The notes below the pieces were generated by a model. That model did not search any database, had not been told where the DNA came from, and saw nothing but the letters and a program-made list of their open reading frames with translations. Shown piece after piece: positions 8,090 to 10,395 of a stretch of DNA of 10,395 bases (positions within the stretch are counted from its first letter, which is position 1; every line of letters begins with the position of its first letter). The stretch lies in contig CANHOE010000061.1 in NCBI GenBank assembly GCA_947462175.1, positions 1-10,395 of the forward strand. Direction: 5' to 3'. This DNA is from Burkholderiales bacterium. GTDB lineage: Bacteria; Pseudomonadota; Gammaproteobacteria; Burkholderiales; Burkholderiaceae_C. Both the position numbers and the translations under genes were made by a program.

Positions 8090-8901
8090 GTGCGTTCTCC
8101 TGTCAAGGTGTCGAGAGCCGTTCGGATCTCGGCAATGAAACGACCGGCAACTGCGGGTGCATGGTCCGGGGCTTCGTGTTCCAGCAGTTGTACCAGCGCC
8201 GAGCCGATCACGACTGCATCAGACACTGCAGCCACTGCCTTGGCCGATGCCGCATCGCGTATGCCAAAGCCAACGCCGACGGGCACGTGCACATGCTCGC
8301 GGATGCGCGGAAGCATCTCAGCCACGGCGCCAATGTCGAGGTGGCCGGCACCGGTCACGCCCTTCAGCGACACGTAGTAGACATAGCCGCTGGCGATGCG
8401 CCCGACTTCTTTCATGCGTTGCGCGGTCGAGGTTGGTGCCAGCAGGAAGATGGGGTCCAGCTGGTGGCTGTGCAGCGTGCAGGCAAAGGCCTCGCATTCT
8501 TCAGGCGGGTAGTCAACCACCAGGACGCCATCGACGCCTGCGGTTTTTGCGTCGGCCACGAAGCGATCGACACCGTAACGTTCGACCGGGTTCGCGTAGC
8601 CCATCAACACGACCGGCGTGGTGTTGTTGCGCTCGCGAAAGCGCCGCACGTAGTCCAGCACCTGCGGCATGCCGATGCCCTTGGCCAGCGCGCGCTCGGC
8701 AGCTTTCTGGATCACCGGGCCATCGGCCATCGGGTCGGAAAACGGCACACCGAGCTCGATGACATCGGCGCCGGCATCAGCCATCGCGCAAAGGATGTCG
8801 ACCGTGCTCTCGGCGTGCGGATCGCCCGCGTGGATGAAAGGGATCAGGGCCTTGCGCCGATCGCGCTGGAGCGCCTCGAAGGTGGCAGCGATACGGCTCA
8901 T
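8086..8901 (-). CDS. trpA: tryptophan synthase alpha subunit
   Basis: TrpA cleaves indole-3-glycerol phosphate to indole and glyceraldehyde 3-phosphate and passes indole to TrpB in the alpha2beta2 complex. The 271-residue TIM barrel has the catalytic pair Glu49 (VIELGVPFSDP) and Asp60 (PMADGP) at the same numbers as in E. coli. The phosphate-binding loops are seen in VSLKGVTGAGH and VGVGFGIRD. The PFIHAGDP segment carries His where E. coli has Thr24, a small oddity. The frame continues 27 codons upstream into trpB, but family homology starts at MSRIAATFEAL, so the ATG at 8901 is chosen; its TGA overlap with trpB (ATGA, 4 nt) fits this. The Shine-Dalgarno is weak (GAAAG, 9 nt away), which suggests coupled translation with trpB for an equimolar complex. 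Confidence 0.97.
8097..8101 (-). promoter_or_regulatory. accD ribosome binding site inside trpA
   Basis: AGGAG sits 7 nt before the accD ATG, within the last codons of trpA. It is a strong site, so accD can be loaded independently as well as by coupling through the ATGA overlap. Confidence 0.75.
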
Positions 8902-10193
8902 CGTGCGGCTTTCGTTGATTGCGGGCCCTTGACTGGCGCCGCGCCGCTTTTCACAGCTTCGCCGCGGCAGGAGGGCCGGCAATAGAAGTTCGCGCCGGAC
9001 AGGTCAGCCACGGTGCCGATGTCCTTGTCGCCGCGGCCCGAGAGGTTCACCAGCAGGCTCTGGTCCGGGCGCATGGTCGGTGCGATCTTCATTGCATACG
9101 CCAGAGCATGGCTCGATTCGAGCGCCGGGATGATGCCTTCAGTGCGGCACAGCACATGGAATGCTGCCATCGCCTCGTCGTCGGTGATGCCGACGTATTC
9201 GGCTCGACCGATGTCTTTCAGATAGGCATGCTCGGGGCCCACACCAGGATAGTCGAGGCCGGCAGACACCGAATGCGTCTCGATGATCTGGCCATTGCTG
9301 TCCTGCAGCAGGTAGGTGCGGTTGCCGTGCAGCACGCCCGGCGATCCGGCCGACAGTGAGGCAGCGTGGCGGCCCGTATCGATACCCAGGCCTGCCGCCT
9401 CGACGCCGATCAGCCGGGTGCCGGTGTGCTCGATGTAGGGGTAGAAGATGCCCATCGCGTTGCTGCCGCCGCCGACACAAGCGATCACCGCATCGGGCTG
9501 ACCACCGATCATCTCGGGCATCTGCACCAGGCATTCGTCGCCGATGACGCGCTGGAAGTCGCGCACCATCATCGGATACGGGTGCGGCCCAGCCACCGTG
9601 CCGATGATGTAGAAGGTGTTTTCGACGTTAGTGACCCAGTCACGCAGCGCCTCGTTGAGCGCGTCCTTCAGCGTCTTGCTGCCCGATTCGACCGGCACCA
9701 CAGTGGCGCCGAGCAGGTTCATCCTGTACACGTTCGGCGACTGACGCTTGACGTCCTCGCTGCCCATGTAGACCACGCACTCCAGCCCGTAGCGCGCGCA
9801 GATGGTGGCGGTGGCCACACCATGCTGGCCGGCGCCGGTTTCGGCGATCACCCGCGGCTTGCCCATGCGACGCGCGAGCATCGCCTGGCCAATGGTGTTG
9901 TTGATCTTGTGCGCACCGGTGTGGTTCAGGTCCTCGCGCTTCAGGTAGATCTGCGCGCCGCCCAGCTCGCGGCTGATGCGGGCTGCGTGGTAGACCGGGC
10001 TGGGTCGACCGACGAAATGCGCCAGTTCGCTTCGAAACTCGGCCATGAAGGCCGGATCGGCCTGCGCCACGGCGTAGGCCTCTTTCAGCTCATCGAGCGC
10101 GTGGATCAGCGTTTCAGCGACAAAGGTGCCGCCATAGGGGCCGAAGTGCCCGGTGGCGTCGGGCTGTTGGTAATCGAACGGGGTGGCAAGCAT
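8898..10193 (-). CDS. trpB: tryptophan synthase beta subunit
   Basis: This PLP enzyme condenses indole with serine to make tryptophan. From the ATG at 10193 it has 431 residues. The PLP lysine is K96 in HTGAHKINN, the catalytic glutamate is in AETGAGQHG, the phosphate loop is CVGGGSNAMG, and LSGRGDKDIGTV is near the C-terminus. In E. coli the protein ends shortly after that motif; here about 30 residues follow, including FYCRPSCRG and a Lys/Ala/Gly-rich end. A GTG three codons upstream (10202) is an alternative start. I prefer the ATG because GAAGAG is spaced 8 nt from it but abuts the GTG. The gene starts 12 nt after trpF and overlaps trpA by 4 nt. Confidence 0.97.
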   Translation of the reverse strand: MLATPFDYQQPDATGHFGPYGGTFVAETLIHALDELKEAYAVAQADPAFMAEFRSELAHFVGRPSPVYHAARISRELGGAQIYLKREDLNHTGAHKINNTIGQAMLARRMGKPRVIAETGAGQHGVATATICARYGLECVVYMGSEDVKRQSPNVYRMNLLGATVVPVESGSKTLKDALNEALRDWVTNVENTFYIIGTVAGPHPYPMMVRDFQRVIGDECLVQMPEMIGGQPDAVIACVGGGSNAMGIFYPYIEHTGTRLIGVEAAGLGIDTGRHAASLSAGSPGVLHGNRTYLLQDSNGQIIETHSVSAGLDYPGVGPEHAYLKDIGRAEYVGITDDEAMAAFHVLCRTEGIIPALESSHALAYAMKIAPTMRPDQSLLVNLSGRGDKDIGTVADLSGANFYCRPSCRGEAVKSGAAPVKGPQSTKAAR

Positions 10194-10201
10194 CTTGGTC
10201 A

Positions 10202-10207
10202 CTCTTC
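10202..10207 (-). promoter_or_regulatory. trpB ribosome binding site
   Basis: GAAGAG overlaps the trpF stop codon (10208-10206) and lies 8 nt before the ATG at 10193. It would be immediately next to the alternative GTG at 10202, too close for normal initiation, and so decides the start in favour of the ATG. Confidence 0.6.
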
Positions 10208-10395
10208 AGGTTGCATTCGCGGCGATGCGGGCATCCGCCTCTCGCACCTGCTCGCAAAACCGGCGCATCGCCGCAGCGTCCTTCACGCCTTTGGCGACCT
10301 CGACGCCGGAACTGACGTCAACGGCCCAGGGCCGTACCCGAAGGATCCCTTCGATCACATTTTCGGCATGCAACCCACCAGACAAAACGAGCGGA
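10206..10395 (-). CDS. trpF: phosphoribosylanthranilate isomerase, C-terminal part
   Basis: The last 62 codons of a frame that enters from beyond the window end. TrpF converts N-(5'-phosphoribosyl)anthranilate to the ribulose derivative (CdRP), a middle step of tryptophan synthesis. The visible part has the family signature LSGGLHAENV, then VRPWAVDVSSGVE and GVKDAAAMRRF; the LSGGL and VSSGVE loops hold substrate phosphate in the TIM barrel. The catalytic N-terminal half is outside the window. The stop TGA is at 10208-10206. Location before trpB confirms the call. Confidence 0.95.
   Translation of the reverse strand, partial: PLVLSGGLHAENVIEGILRVRPWAVDVSSGVEVAKGVKDAAAMRRFCEQVREADARIAANAT

Noticed and set aside
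8902..8982. 27-residue N-terminal extension of TrpA
   Set aside because: Overlaps trpB coding sequence in another frame and lies before the conserved TrpA start; the ATGA overlap at 8901 is the better start.

Overview
This is a GC-rich window in which every gene lies on the minus strand. Read 5'->3' on that strand, from high to low coordinates, the order is trpF (3' end only) - trpB - trpA - accD - folC - dedD-like SPOR protein - cvpA - purF - metZ - gltX - tRNA-Ala(GGC). The order accD-folC-dedD-cvpA-purF is the classical proteobacterial cluster. The trp genes in front and metZ behind are the arrangement I know from Pseudomonas and Burkholderiales. That order, the codon use and the protein details (O-succinylhomoserine-type MetZ, a TrpB tail with a Cys-Arg-Pro-Ser-Cys motif) suggest a betaproteobacterium of the order Burkholderiales, probably near the Comamonadaceae/Sphaerotilaceae. 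The genus cannot be set from this window.

Layout. 10395-8086: trpFBA, the last steps of tryptophan synthesis, very tightly packed; trpB/trpA and trpA/accD each overlap by 4 nt. 8089-5066: accD (acetyl-CoA carboxylase beta), folC (folate synthesis and polyglutamylation) and a membrane-anchored SPOR-domain protein, with gaps of 24 and 15 nt. 5028-4516: cvpA. A 79-nt spacer with two small hairpins precedes purF (first step of purine synthesis). purF overlaps metZ (methionine synthesis by sulfhydrylation) by 1 nt. metZ is followed 25 nt later by gltX (glutamyl-tRNA synthetase). A 108-nt spacer then leads to tRNA-Ala, which has a plausible promoter of its own. No gene-free stretch exceeds about 110 bases.

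The genes look like one long housekeeping transcription unit, or two or three overlapping ones, linking amino-acid, fatty-acid, folate/one-carbon and purine supply to translation. I see no mobile element, CRISPR array, toxin-antitoxin pair or defence genes, and no undescribed system. The points worth a second look are fine-scale: a Lys where FolC normally has its metal-binding Ser; a missing zinc ligand and a short insertion in GltX; accD and folC sharing one reading frame across a single TGA, with folC lacking a normal start; and an eight-codon mini-ORF bridging metZ to an SD-less gltX.
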